From positions 62,001 to 126,000 of the forward strand of contig JAITLK010000003.1 in assembly GCA_031277945.1 (NCBI GenBank): DNA of 64,000 bases, in the 5' to 3' direction. A program made the translations under genes and the position numbers. Positions 1-7,422 of the stretch are shown here, in pieces; positions within the stretch are counted from its first letter, which is position 1, and every line of letters starts with the position of its first letter. The notes under the pieces are model-generated. The model ran no database searches, was not told the origin of the DNA, and was given only the letters and a program-made list of their open reading frames with translations. This DNA is from Microbacterium sp. GTDB taxonomy: Bacteria; Actinomycetota; Actinomycetes; Actinomycetales; Microbacteriaceae.

Positions 1-533
1 CCGCGAACCCACTCCGCGGGGACCACGATGGCATCGGCCCCGGCGTCGAGGAGCACGCGCGCGCTCTCCGGGAAACGCAGGTCGTAGCAGGTCATGAGGC
101 CGAACGTGAGATCGTCCAGCTGGAACGTCTGCGGCGCGTCGAGAGCACCGGCAGCGATCCGATCGGATTCACGGTCCCCGAAGGCGTCGTACAGGTGCTG
201 CTTGCGATAGGACGCCTGCACACCACCGGCGTCGACGGCAACCACCGTGTTGTGTACGCGCGTGCCCTCGGCACGCTCGACGAGACCGGCCACGATCCAC
301 ACGCCGAAACGGTCCGCCAGCCGGGCCAGCTCCCGCGTGAACGGGCCGTCCAGCGACTCGGCGTGGGCGATGAGCGCATCCGTGAAAGGCGTCTCGAACC
401 ACGCCGCGTACTCGGGAAGCACGACGAGACGGGCGCCGCGTCCCGCCGCGTCCTCGACGAGCCGAGCGATCGATGGAAGATTGTCCTCCGCGCCCGGCGC
501 GAACTGCGCCACGGCAACCGTCGTCCCTGTCAT
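1..533 (-). CDS. Carbon-nitrogen hydrolase (nitrilase superfamily), C-terminus off window
   Basis: Read leftward from an ATG at 533, the first 177 codons of a nitrilase-superfamily amidohydrolase. The N-terminus begins MTGTTVAVAQFAPGAEDN, then has the segment ARLVVLPEYAAWF, where the Glu of LPEY is the expected first residue of the Glu-Lys-Cys catalytic triad. The Lys and Cys parts would lie later; the Cys may be near the window edge. An AGGAG ribosome-binding sequence sits 7 bases before the ATG. Such enzymes hydrolyse amides or nitriles in the cytoplasm; the substrate cannot be told from this fragment. The gene diverges from the tRNA pair to its right. The family is secure, the substrate unknown. 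Confidence 0.85.
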   Translation of the reverse strand, partial: MTGTTVAVAQFAPGAEDNLPSIARLVEDAAGRGARLVVLPEYAAWFETPFTDALIAHAESLDGPFTRELARLADRFGVWIVAGLVERAEGTRVHNTVVAVDAGGVQASYRKQHLYDAFGDRESDRIAAGALDAPQTFQLDDLTFGLMTCYDLRFPESARVLLDAGADAIVVPAEWVR

Positions 534-651
534 CGCGTCGCTCCTGGTGTTTGTGGGTCGTTCACGTCGCCGCCAGCCTAGCGAGCCCTTGATGAGGTAG
601 GGCGAATCGCCCGGGAAGCGCCTCGATGCGTCCCGCCCCTGCGCCACGTGT

Positions 652-657
652 TAGGCT
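652..657 (+). promoter_or_regulatory. Candidate -10 hexamer of first initiator tRNA
   Basis: TAGGCT ends 10 bases before the mature tRNA 5' end, the same hexamer seen before several leaderless genes in this window. No convincing -35 hexamer is visible. Confidence 0.45.
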
Positions 658-667
658 AGTGATGTGC

Positions 668-741
668 CGCGGGGTGGAGCAGCTCGGTAGCTCGCTGGGC
701 TCATAACCCAGAGGTCGCAGGTTCAAATCCTGTCCCCGCAA
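668..741 (+). tRNA. tRNA-fMet (CAT), copy 1
   Basis: Full cloverleaf of 74 bases with anticodon CAT in the loop CTCATAA. Initiator hallmarks are visible: the first acceptor position is C facing A at position 72 (unpaired C1/A72), and the anticodon stem carries three G:C pairs (CTGGG/CCCAG). The T arm is GTTCAAATC. No CCA is encoded after the discriminator A in this copy (next bases CAA). It delivers formyl-Met to the initiation complex. Its sequence is identical to the copy at 866. Confidence 0.97.
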
Positions 742-747
742 CAATGA

Positions 748-779
748 GAAGGCCCCTGATCAACTGATCAGGGGCCTTC
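748..779 (+). terminator. Rho-independent-type hairpin after tRNA copy 1
   Basis: A nearly loop-free inverted repeat, GAAGGCCCCTGATCA pairing with TGATCAGGGGCCTTC, followed by a pyrimidine-rich stretch (GTCTTCTCCC). It separates the two initiator tRNAs into independent units. Confidence 0.8.
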
Positions 780-865
780 GTCTTCTCCCGAGTCTTCGGC
801 AACACGCCCGCTCACAGCCCGCTTTAGGGTTCGATGAACGTCACACGATAAGCTGAATCCCGTGC

Positions 866-942
866 CGCGGGGTGGAGCAGCTCGGTAGCTCGCTGGGCTC
901 ATAACCCAGAGGTCGCAGGTTCAAATCCTGTCCCCGCAACCA
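866..942 (+). tRNA. tRNA-fMet (CAT), copy 2, with encoded CCA
   Basis: Same 74-base initiator tRNA as at 668, with anticodon CAT, C1/A72 mismatch and three G:C pairs in the anticodon stem. Unlike copy 1, this one is followed directly by genomic CCA (940-942). A GATAAGCT sequence 11-19 bases upstream (847-854) is a candidate -10, so this copy has its own promoter as well as its own terminator. Confidence 0.97.
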
Positions 943-945
943 ATC

Positions 946-984
946 AGAGAGGGCCTTCCGCAGAAAATGCGGAAGGCCCTCTCT
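946..984. terminator. Bidirectional terminator between tRNA copy 2 and irtB
   Basis: Perfect 17-bp stem AGAGAGGGCCTTCCGCA / TGCGGAAGGCCCTCTCT around a 5-base loop (GAAAA). It lies between the convergent tRNA and irtB units and can serve both. Confidence 0.85.
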
Positions 985-1001
985 TCGTTCATGCGGCTCG
1001 A

Positions 1002-2744
1002 TCACCCACCCGCGGGTGCGCCGATACGCCATTCGCTCGCCGCGTCCTGCTCTCGCCAGAAGGAGGCGAATCGCCCGTTTACGGCCAGAAGAGCATCGAT
1101 TGAGCCGTCCTCGACGATTCGCCCGCCTTCGACAAACACAACCCGATCGGCGGCGCGAATACTGCTGAGGCGGTGGGCGACGATGATGCGGGTGCGCCGA
1201 ATCGGATCGTCGGAAAGGGCTGCGGCGACCGCCGCCTCGTTCTCGCTGTCCAGCGCGCTGGTGGCTTCATCTACGAGGAGCACCGGTGCAGGCTTGAGCA
1301 GAGCTCGAGCGATCGAGACCCGTTGCCGTTCGCCCCCGGACAGACCACTGCCGGCTTCGCCGACGCGGCTCTCCCAACCGTCAGAGAGACGCGCGACGAT
1401 GCGATCCACTCGGGCCAGGGCGGCCACGCGCTCCAGACTCCGTTCGTCCGCGTCCGGCGCACCGACCAGGATGTTCTCTCGAATCGTGCCCTCAAACAGG
1501 TACGGATGTTGGAAGACGACGCTGGCCATCGCGCGACGGGCCGCGATGTCCAGTTCCGCCGCGTCGGCACCGTCGACGAGGATCCGGCCCGCCGTCGGGC
1601 GATGGAGCCCCGCCACGAGGGCGAGGACGGTGCTCTTGCCCGAGCCCGACGGGCCGACGATGGCTGTCGTGGTACCCGGTTCGAGGTCGAGATCGAAGTG
1701 CTCGAGCACCGTCTCCCCCTCGCCGTAGCGGAAGGCGACATCGCGCAGTTCGATCCGTGGGGCGGCCGAGGGCACGTCGGCACGTGCTCCCGCCTGATCG
1801 ATCGGAGCGTCCAGCACTGCGCGGATGCGGTGCAGCACGCCGATGGCCCCCTCGATCCCGGGCGACAGTTCGGCGAGCGATGTGAAGGGCTCGAGGAAGC
1901 GGACGATGACGACGATCAGGGCGATCGCCTGTGGAGCGCTGAGGTCCCCGCGAAGGGTGAGCATCACCGTCGTTCCGGCCAGCAGCAGGAGAGCGAGCTG
2001 GCTGGCGAGCCCGAAGATCACCTCGCCCGGGATCTGCATGAGTATCAGGCGTGTGGTGGCGCTGTGCTGGGCGTCGAGCGCCGCACCGGCGTGGCTGCGC
2101 GCCGGCTCGACGCGGCGAGCAGCGCGCAGTGCTTGCTGGGTGCGAGCGAACTCGACGAGCCGCTCCGTGAGCTCACTGTTGGCATCGGAGGCCGCCCGGT
2201 CGGCGGCGCGGCCGAGCTTGCCGGAGATCCAGAACGCACCGAGCAGCAACGGCACTCCGGCAAGAGCTGCGAGGCCCAGCGGCCAGGCGATGGGCAGCAG
2301 CGCGAGCGCAATGGCGACCGGCAGGAGGATCGCACCGATGGCAGGGGTGACGAGGTACACCATGAGCCCCACCAGGTCCGGCCCGGTGGCGGCGACCGCC
2401 TGGCGTGCAGTCGCCGTGTGTTCGCCATCGAACCACGTCAATCGGATGCGAGTGAGTCGATCCGCAACTGTGCGCTGCCCGCTGTCGAGAAGCCCGAATC
2501 CGAGCGCGTAGCCGAGGCGCGCGGTGAGTGCGTCCGTCACCCATCCGGCCGCCGTCGTCATTACGAGCACCGCAGCCCATGGCCAGGCCCTCACCGGGTC
2601 TGCGCTGAAGAGGGCGGTGACGAACGGCACGAGCAACACGCAGCCGGCGGCGCGCAGCAAGACCCCGACCGTCGAGAGCGCGAGGTGCCGAGCCAATCGG
2701 CCCCGGCTGTTCCCGGGGAGCAGGGCGAGGATCGTGCGGATCAT
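1002..2744 (-). CDS. irtB: Siderophore ABC exporter-type transporter subunit, IrtB-like
   Basis: 580-residue half-transporter: an N-terminal six-helix transmembrane region (about residues 15-290) followed by an ATPase domain with Walker [10 protein letters not shown], signature LSGGERQR and Walker [10 protein letters not shown]. Length and layout match mycobacterial IrtB (about 580 residues), which pairs with IrtA to import iron-loaded carboxymycobactin despite an exporter fold. The start overlaps the irtA stop by 4 bases (ATGA), so translation is probably coupled. It is the last gene of the TetR-irtA-irtB operon. The cargo in a non-mycobacterial host, which makes no mycobactin, is inferred to be another siderophore. 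Confidence 0.9.
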   Translation of the reverse strand: MIRTILALLPGNSRGRLARHLALSTVGVLLRAAGCVLLVPFVTALFSADPVRAWPWAAVLVMTTAAGWVTDALTARLGYALGFGLLDSGQRTVADRLTRIRLTWFDGEHTATARQAVAATGPDLVGLMVYLVTPAIGAILLPVAIALALLPIAWPLGLAALAGVPLLLGAFWISGKLGRAADRAASDANSELTERLVEFARTQQALRAARRVEPARSHAGAALDAQHSATTRLILMQIPGEVIFGLASQLALLLLAGTTVMLTLRGDLSAPQAIALIVVIVRFLEPFTSLAELSPGIEGAIGVLHRIRAVLDAPIDQAGARADVPSAAPRIELRDVAFRYGEGETVLEHFDLDLEPGTTTAIVGPSGSGKSTVLALVAGLHRPTAGRILVDGADAAELDIAARRAMASVVFQHPYLFEGTIRENILVGAPDADERSLERVAALARVDRIVARLSDGWESRVGEAGSGLSGGERQRVSIARALLKPAPVLLVDEATSALDSENEAAVAAALSDDPIRRTRIIVAHRLSSIRAADRVVFVEGGRIVEDGSIDALLAVNGRFASFWREQDAASEWRIGAPAGG

Positions 2745-5356
2745 CGGGCGGCCTCCGTCGCGATGGGGTTGGTGTGCGTCTCTGATTCCCGGGGCCGCGT
2801 TGCCGCGGCGTCCCAGAGCCGGCGGTAGCGACCGTTCGCGGCCACCAGTTCGTCGTGCCGACCGGTCTCGACGACCTGACCGTGATCGAGGACCACGATC
2901 CGGTCGACGCTCGTGACGGTGTGCAGTCGGTGCGCGATGACGAGGACAGTACGCCCCGCCATCAGGCGACCCAGTGCTTGCTGTACGAGATACTCGGACT
3001 CGGGGTCGGCGAACGCCGTCGCCTCATCCAGCACCAGCACCGGTGTGTCGGCGAGGATCGCCCGGGCGATTGTGATCCGCTGCCGCTCCCCACCGGACAG
3101 GGCGGCGTGCGGTCCGATCAGGGTGTCGTATCCGTCCGGCAAGCGCAGGATGCGCTCGTGCATCTGCGCCGCGCGCGCGGCCGCTTCAACCTCCGCCTCG
3201 GTCGCATCCGGCGCGGCGAGCGCGATGTTCTCCCGCACCGTGCCGTGCACGAGCTGGGTGTCCTGGAAGACGAACCCGACCCGGGCGTACAGCTCGTCAG
3301 CAGGAAGTGCGCGCACGTCCACACCGCCGACGCGGATCGACCCTTCTGCGACATCATGAAAGCGGGCAAGTAGTGCGGCGAGGGTCGATTTTCCCGAGCC
3401 TGATGGTCCGACGACAGCGGTGACCGTCCCAGGCTCGAGCCGCAGGGAGATGTCGTGCAGCACGGGCACACCCGCCCGGTAGGCGAAGCCGACGTCAGTG
3501 AATTCGACGAGCCCGGCCGGTGCATCCGCCTCATTCTCGACGTCGCTGACGACAAGCTCCGGCTCATCAAGGGCGAGTTGAACGCGACGGGCGGCAAGGA
3601 GCCCGCTGCGCAGCCCCGACAACCCGTAGCCCACACCAAGCAGGCGGGATCCGAAGGTCGTGCCCAAGAGCAGGAAGGGCAGGATCGCGACGGCATCCAT
3701 GCTGCCGGTGGTGATCAGCGCGGTTCCCAGCACGGCGATGAGCACGAGGAAGGTCGCGGGACGCGTGACGAGGTCCATGAAGGTCTTCTGCGCGACGAAC
3801 GGCCGCTGCCAATCGTTGAGGAAGCCGATGTACTCCCCCAGCCGCGCCCGGAACGTCGATGCTGCTGCCCCGCCGAACACCCGGATCACGGGCTGTCCGT
3901 CGAGATAGGCTCCGGCCTCGACATTCATCCGTTCCGACCAGCGGCCGAACTGCGCGATCTTCGCACCCGACTGCACGGACATGATCGACATGAGCACCAC
4001 GTACACGAGCACCGGCGCCAGCAGGAGAAGCGCGAGCCTCCAGTCGACCGCGAAGAGGTAGATGAGGACGGCGACCGGAGCGACGACCGCGGCCACCGCG
4101 TCGGGGACGGCGTGCGTGGCGAGATAGTGCAGTGCGAGCGTGTCGTCCTGCACCAGCTGTTTGACCTGTCCCGAGCCCCGCGCGTCGAACCACCCCAGCG
4201 GCAGGCGTGCCAGCTTCGTCAGCAACCGCTGTCGAAGATCACGCGCGAACCGCGCATCCAGCCAGTGCAGCACGAGGATCAGCGCGGAAGACAGCAGAAT
4301 TCCGACGCCCATGAGCGCGACCGCCCAGAGCCCGACCATCCACAACAGGTCGCGGCGGGCACCGTCGAGCAGCAGTCGGGCGAGTTCGACCAGCAGGACG
4401 AGCGGCACGAGCTGGACCAGCGTGATCAGTGCCTGCGCAATTCCCGCAACGATCATCGCCGGCCTGAGCGGAGCGAGAAGTCGCCCGCCGGCCTGCGCGC
4501 GCCACGCGCCCTTGACGGTCGGGGCGGGATCCGGGCTGGTCGGGGCGGGATCAGATGTCAGCGGGCTGGCCGCCGCGCCCTCAGCCTGCGTCGAATCGGG
4601 TGTCGTCGTCGATCGGTTCGTGCCGAACAGCCGACCATGCACCCAGTACGCCTGGGCGTGCACCGCAGACTTCGGAAAGCCGAACTCGTCGCGGAGCCGG
4701 CTTCGCAACGGCTTCAGTGTGCCCGACTCGGTCGCCATCCACGCGGCCCAGTCCGACCAGTCACGGGACTCGATCGCCGCTGCGAGCGACGCCGTCCCGC
4801 GCCGCGGCACCCAGTGCGTGTTCACCCGTGGGTGCGCGACGAGCGGGATCAGCAGGTCGTCCTTGTCGTGCTCCTCCAGATACAGCTCGATCGGCACCTC
4901 CGCCGGGACCTCGCTGAGGATCCCGTTGATCGCCGGTATCGATGCGCTATCACCGACGAGCAGGTATCCGGCCGGTAGCTCGTCCGGTAGAGAGAAGCGT
5001 GTGGAGCCGAGGGACGTCACCTGCACGGTGGTACCGGGGACAGCGCGCTGCGCCCAGGCAGAGGCCGGGCCTGCGGGCTCGTGCAGCACGAAGTCGCACG
5101 CGAATTCGCCCGTCGTTTCATCCCACTCGGCCAGGGTGTATCCGCGCTGCTGCTCGACGCCCGGATCCTCCGGATCAGGGAACCAGAACCGGAGGTATGC
5201 CGTCGGCCCGACCTCAGCCTCCCGCAGCAGCGTCGGCGAACTCATCCTCACCCGAATGAACTTCGGCGCCAGTTGTTGAGTCCCCGTCACTGTCACGTCG
5301 TGATCTCGCGCACCGTAGGTTCGCATCATGACGCCCATGTAGCCACGCTTGGCCAT
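2741..5356 (-). CDS. irtA: Siderophore-interacting (FAD reductase) / ABC transporter fusion, IrtA-like
   Basis: 871 residues with an N-terminal siderophore-interacting domain (about 1-265): FAD-binding RGYT at 71-74, a nucleotide-binding region near [15 protein letters not shown], and a SIP C-terminal segment ending [11 protein letters not shown] linker rich in Pro/Ala/Ser leads to a six-helix ABC membrane domain (about 300-590) and an ATPase with Walker [10 protein letters not shown] (about 650), signature LSGGERQR and Walker [11 protein letters not shown]. tuberculosis IrtA (about 859 residues) has the same fusion and reduces Fe(III)-siderophore during import. The ATG shares one base with the TetR stop (TGATG). 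IrtA and IrtB should form the heterodimer. Confidence 0.93.
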   Translation of the reverse strand: MAKRGYMGVMMRTYGARDHDVTVTGTQQLAPKFIRVRMSSPTLLREAEVGPTAYLRFWFPDPEDPGVEQQRGYTLAEWDETTGEFACDFVLHEPAGPASAWAQRAVPGTTVQVTSLGSTRFSLPDELPAGYLLVGDSASIPAINGILSEVPAEVPIELYLEEHDKDDLLIPLVAHPRVNTHWVPRRGTASLAAAIESRDWSDWAAWMATESGTLKPLRSRLRDEFGFPKSAVHAQAYWVHGRLFGTNRSTTTPDSTQAEGAAASPLTSDPAPTSPDPAPTVKGAWRAQAGGRLLAPLRPAMIVAGIAQALITLVQLVPLVLLVELARLLLDGARRDLLWMVGLWAVALMGVGILLSSALILVLHWLDARFARDLRQRLLTKLARLPLGWFDARGSGQVKQLVQDDTLALHYLATHAVPDAVAAVVAPVAVLIYLFAVDWRLALLLLAPVLVYVVLMSIMSVQSGAKIAQFGRWSERMNVEAGAYLDGQPVIRVFGGAAASTFRARLGEYIGFLNDWQRPFVAQKTFMDLVTRPATFLVLIAVLGTALITTGSMDAVAILPFLLLGTTFGSRLLGVGYGLSGLRSGLLAARRVQLALDEPELVVSDVENEADAPAGLVEFTDVGFAYRAGVPVLHDISLRLEPGTVTAVVGPSGSGKSTLAALLARFHDVAEGSIRVGGVDVRALPADELYARVGFVFQDTQLVHGTVRENIALAAPDATEAEVEAAARAAQMHERILRLPDGYDTLIGPHAALSGGERQRITIARAILADTPVLVLDEATAFADPESEYLVQQALGRLMAGRTVLVIAHRLHTVTSVDRIVVLDHGQVVETGRHDELVAANGRYRRLWDAAATRPRESETHTNPIATEAAR

Positions 5357-6042
5357 CAGAAGTCCTCTCCGGCGGCGCGCAGTGCCGCCATGATCTCCAC
5401 CAGTGATCGCCCCGGAGGTGCGGCCGATACGAACCCACGCACCACGCTGCCGAGCCAGAGCCTCACATACTCGTCCGCGCTCACCTCGGGCATTACTCGG
5501 TGCGCAACGCCGAGTCGGGCGTCGGCGAGGAGCTCAGCAATGGCATTCCGCCGCTCCGCTTCGAGACCATCGGCCCGTTCGCGCTGCGCCTCTTCCGTTG
5601 CCGCGTAACCGATGACGACCGATGCGACCGCCGAGCAGAGGACGATGGCTGCGTCCATCTCGTAGCCCCGCCTGGTCAGCCCCGCCGCTCCCATCGCGAG
5701 AAGCCGGCGTCCGCCCTCGCCTCGCGGGAAGAGAATCTGCACGTAGGCGGCCAGGCCGGGGTGTTCGAGCAGGAAAGCACGAAGCCGTACCCCCAACGCA
5801 AGCAGATGCGCCACTGTGCCGTCGGCAGGATCGTCGGCGAGCTCCAGCTCGCCGAGAATGCCCTCACCGACCAGCCGCTCCAGCGCCCAGCGATCCTCTA
5901 TGTGACGGTACAGCGCGGCCGACGAGACGCCCAGGCGGGATGCGACCGCGTTCATGGACAGATCCCGCATGCCGATCTCCCGCCCGACACGGACGATGTC
6001 GGCTTCGTCGAACTGCCGGGGCCTTCCACCGATGCGCGACAT
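5356..6042 (-). CDS. TetR-family transcriptional regulator of the irtAB operon
   Basis: 228 residues from the ATG at 6042, chosen because TAGGAG lies 4 bases upstream; a GTG at 6057 is possible but would place the start inside the operator palindrome. The N-terminal helix-turn-helix (about residues 10-55) reads [20 protein letters not shown] then [19 protein letters not shown], a TetR DNA-binding fold. The C-terminal domain resembles tetracycline-repressor-type C domains ([12 protein letters not shown] onward). First gene of the operon with irtA and irtB, one-base overlap. It likely represses its own operon, possibly sensing a siderophore; the ligand is unknown. Confidence 0.9.
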   Translation of the reverse strand: MSRIGGRPRQFDEADIVRVGREIGMRDLSMNAVASRLGVSSAALYRHIEDRWALERLVGEGILGELELADDPADGTVAHLLALGVRLRAFLLEHPGLAAYVQILFPRGEGGRRLLAMGAAGLTRRGYEMDAAIVLCSAVASVVIGYAATEEAQRERADGLEAERRNAIAELLADARLGVAHRVMPEVSADEYVRLWLGSVVRGFVSAAPPGRSLVEIMAALRAAGEDF

Positions 6043-6056
6043 GGCTCCTACCCTCA

Positions 6057-6081
6057 CCTAAGTTGTTATACCTAACTAAGG
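6057..6081. promoter_or_regulatory. Candidate TetR operator (imperfect palindrome)
   Basis: Arms CCTAAGTTG (6057-6065) and TAACTAAGG (6073-6081) match in 7 of 9 pairs around a 7-base spacer. It lies directly upstream of the TetR start and its right arm overlaps the iron box. Confidence 0.5.
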
Positions 6082-6095
6082 GTAGCCTAAGCTAA
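6077..6095 (-). promoter_or_regulatory. DtxR/IdeR-type iron box
   Basis: TTAGCTTAGGCTACCCTTA on the minus strand matches the 19-base DtxR/IdeR consensus TTAGGTTAGGCTAACCTAA at 16 of 19 positions. Placed 35-53 bases before the TetR start of a siderophore operon, it should be bound by an Fe(II)-loaded DtxR-type repressor when iron is plentiful. Confidence 0.85.
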
Positions 6096-6123
6096 TTGTC
6101 ACCACCATCCCCTGGGCAATCAG

Positions 6124-6169
6124 GACGGCGGACGGGCTCCCATCGTCCGATGAGGGCCCGTCCGTCGTC
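6124..6169 (-). terminator. Terminator-like hairpin after osmC-like gene
   Basis: GACGGCGGACGGGCT (6124-6138) pairs imperfectly with AGGGCCCGTCCGTCGTC (6153-6169), just beyond the stop at 6180. Also shields the TetR promoter region from read-through. Confidence 0.6.
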
Positions 6170-6179
6170 CGCTCCGCTG

Positions 6180-6743
6180 TCAGACCTTGCGAACTGTCAC
6201 ATCGATCGGTGTGGGGTTGGCGAACAGGTCGAACACCGGGCAGTGCTCATCGACGACGCGGCGCAGTTCCTCATAGCGTTCCTGGGGTTCAGGACCCTCC
6301 AGCGATACGGTCAGGCGGACCGCGGTGAAGCCGGGGCGGACTGACTCGTCGATGCCGAACAGGCGACGCGCGTCGAGGTCCCCCTCGGCGTCGACACGGA
6401 TGTCATCGACATGGATCCCGAGCGCGTGAGCGTAGAGGCGGTACACCACCACCTGGCAGGAGATCAGCGCTCCCAGGGCGTACTCGACCGGACTGGCACC
6501 GGTGTCGTCGCCGGCAAGGGCGGCGGGCTCGTCGACGACGAACTCGTGCGCGCCCGCTCGGATGGCCGTGGCCACGGATCCCTCCCCCGTACCCCGGACT
6601 CGATAGGTGAGTCGGGCGGTCGACGCATCGGTGTCGATGCGCTGCGCCCAGGCCGAACCGGCGGAGGCCAGGCGTTCTGCGCGCTTCTCAGCGGTGACAT
6701 CGGGGATGGAATCGGCGATCGTTAGCGAGGGGGAAGCTGTCAT
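6180..6743 (-). CDS. OsmC/Ohr-family protein
   Basis: 187 residues from the ATG at 6743, preferred over 6761 and the GTG at 6773 because TAGGCT lies 7 bases upstream, placing the transcript start on the ATG; the 6761 start has a GAGGGG sequence and cannot be excluded. The OsmC fold is supported by SPVEYALGALISCQVVVYRL, carrying one conserved Cys, and by the later VVDEHCPVFDLFANPT carrying the second. This Cys pair usually reduces organic hydroperoxides in the cytoplasm. It stands alone between a terminator and the divergent GNAT gene. Peroxide substrate is inferred from family only. Confidence 0.85.
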   Translation of the reverse strand: MTASPSLTIADSIPDVTAEKRAERLASAGSAWAQRIDTDASTARLTYRVRGTGEGSVATAIRAGAHEFVVDEPAALAGDDTGASPVEYALGALISCQVVVYRLYAHALGIHVDDIRVDAEGDLDARRLFGIDESVRPGFTAVRLTVSLEGPEPQERYEELRRVVDEHCPVFDLFANPTPIDVTVRKV

Positions 6744-6750
6744 GGGGGCG

Positions 6751-6756
6751 AGCCTA
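6751..6756 (-). promoter_or_regulatory. -10 hexamer of osmC-like gene (leaderless)
   Basis: TAGGCT with 7 bases to the ATG at 6743. Confidence 0.55.
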
Positions 6757-6857
6757 GGCATCCGGCCCCTCACCCCAGGACCGGGACGGTAACGGGAGGC
6801 AACGCGGCGACATGCGAGGACGCCCGCCGCCGCGGAACGGGCTGAAAGGATGGGCTC

Positions 6858-7373
6858 ATGCTCCCCTCTCTCGACCTGCCGGTGACACTTTCGATCCGCG
6901 AGGGTGAGATCTCGCTCCGGCGTGCGACGATCGCCGACCTCGACGACCTGATGCGGTTGATGTCAGACGACGCGGTGAGCTCATCACGCGGCGACACGAA
7001 CGACTCCGCCGACCGCCCGCGCTACGAGGAGGCTCTCCGCACCCTCATCGCGGACCCGTCGAACGACATCGTGGTGGGAGTCGACGCCGACGACCGAATC
7101 ATCGCGACGCTCCAGCTCACCCTGATTCCCGGGCTGGCGAGACGCGGAGCGATGCGCCTGCTCGTGGAGGCGGTGCGCGTCGTCAGTCGTCTGCGCTCAC
7201 GCGGGATCGGGGAGGCTATGATGCGCTGGGTCATGGACGTCGCGACCGCCCAGACCGGAGCGGATCTCGTGCAGTTGACATCGGACAGCGCCCGCGTCGA
7301 TGCTCACCGTTTCTACCTGCGCCTGGGGTTCACCGACTCGCACGTCGGTTTCAAGTACCGGGTCAGAGGCTAG
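6858..7373 (+). CDS. GNAT-family N-acetyltransferase
   Basis: 171 residues. The N-terminus ISLRRATIADLDDLMRLM is a typical GNAT beta1-alpha1; the acetyl-CoA region is present as a degenerate SRLRSRGIGEAMMRWVMDVA (the R-x-x-G-I-G segment), and the C-terminal HRFYLRLGFTDSHVGFKYRV is the beta6-beta7 end. A GAAAGGA ribosome site sits 8 bases before the ATG. It is a single gene followed by a strong terminator. The acceptor substrate cannot be deduced. Confidence 0.87.
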   Translation: MLPSLDLPVTLSIREGEISLRRATIADLDDLMRLMSDDAVSSSRGDTNDSADRPRYEEALRTLIADPSNDIVVGVDADDRIIATLQLTLIPGLARRGAMRLLVEAVRVVSRLRSRGIGEAMMRWVMDVATAQTGADLVQLTSDSARVDAHRFYLRLGFTDSHVGFKYRVRG

Positions 7374-7376
7374 GCG

Positions 7377-7422
7377 GACACACGAAGGGGTGCCTGCCGC
7401 GGCAGGCACCCCTTCGTGTGTC
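7377..7422. terminator. Bidirectional terminator, GNAT / UPF0182
   Basis: Perfect 46-base palindrome, two 23-base arms beginning GACACACGAAGGGG and ending CCCCTTCGTGTGTC, filling the whole gap between the two convergent stop codons. Confidence 0.9.
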
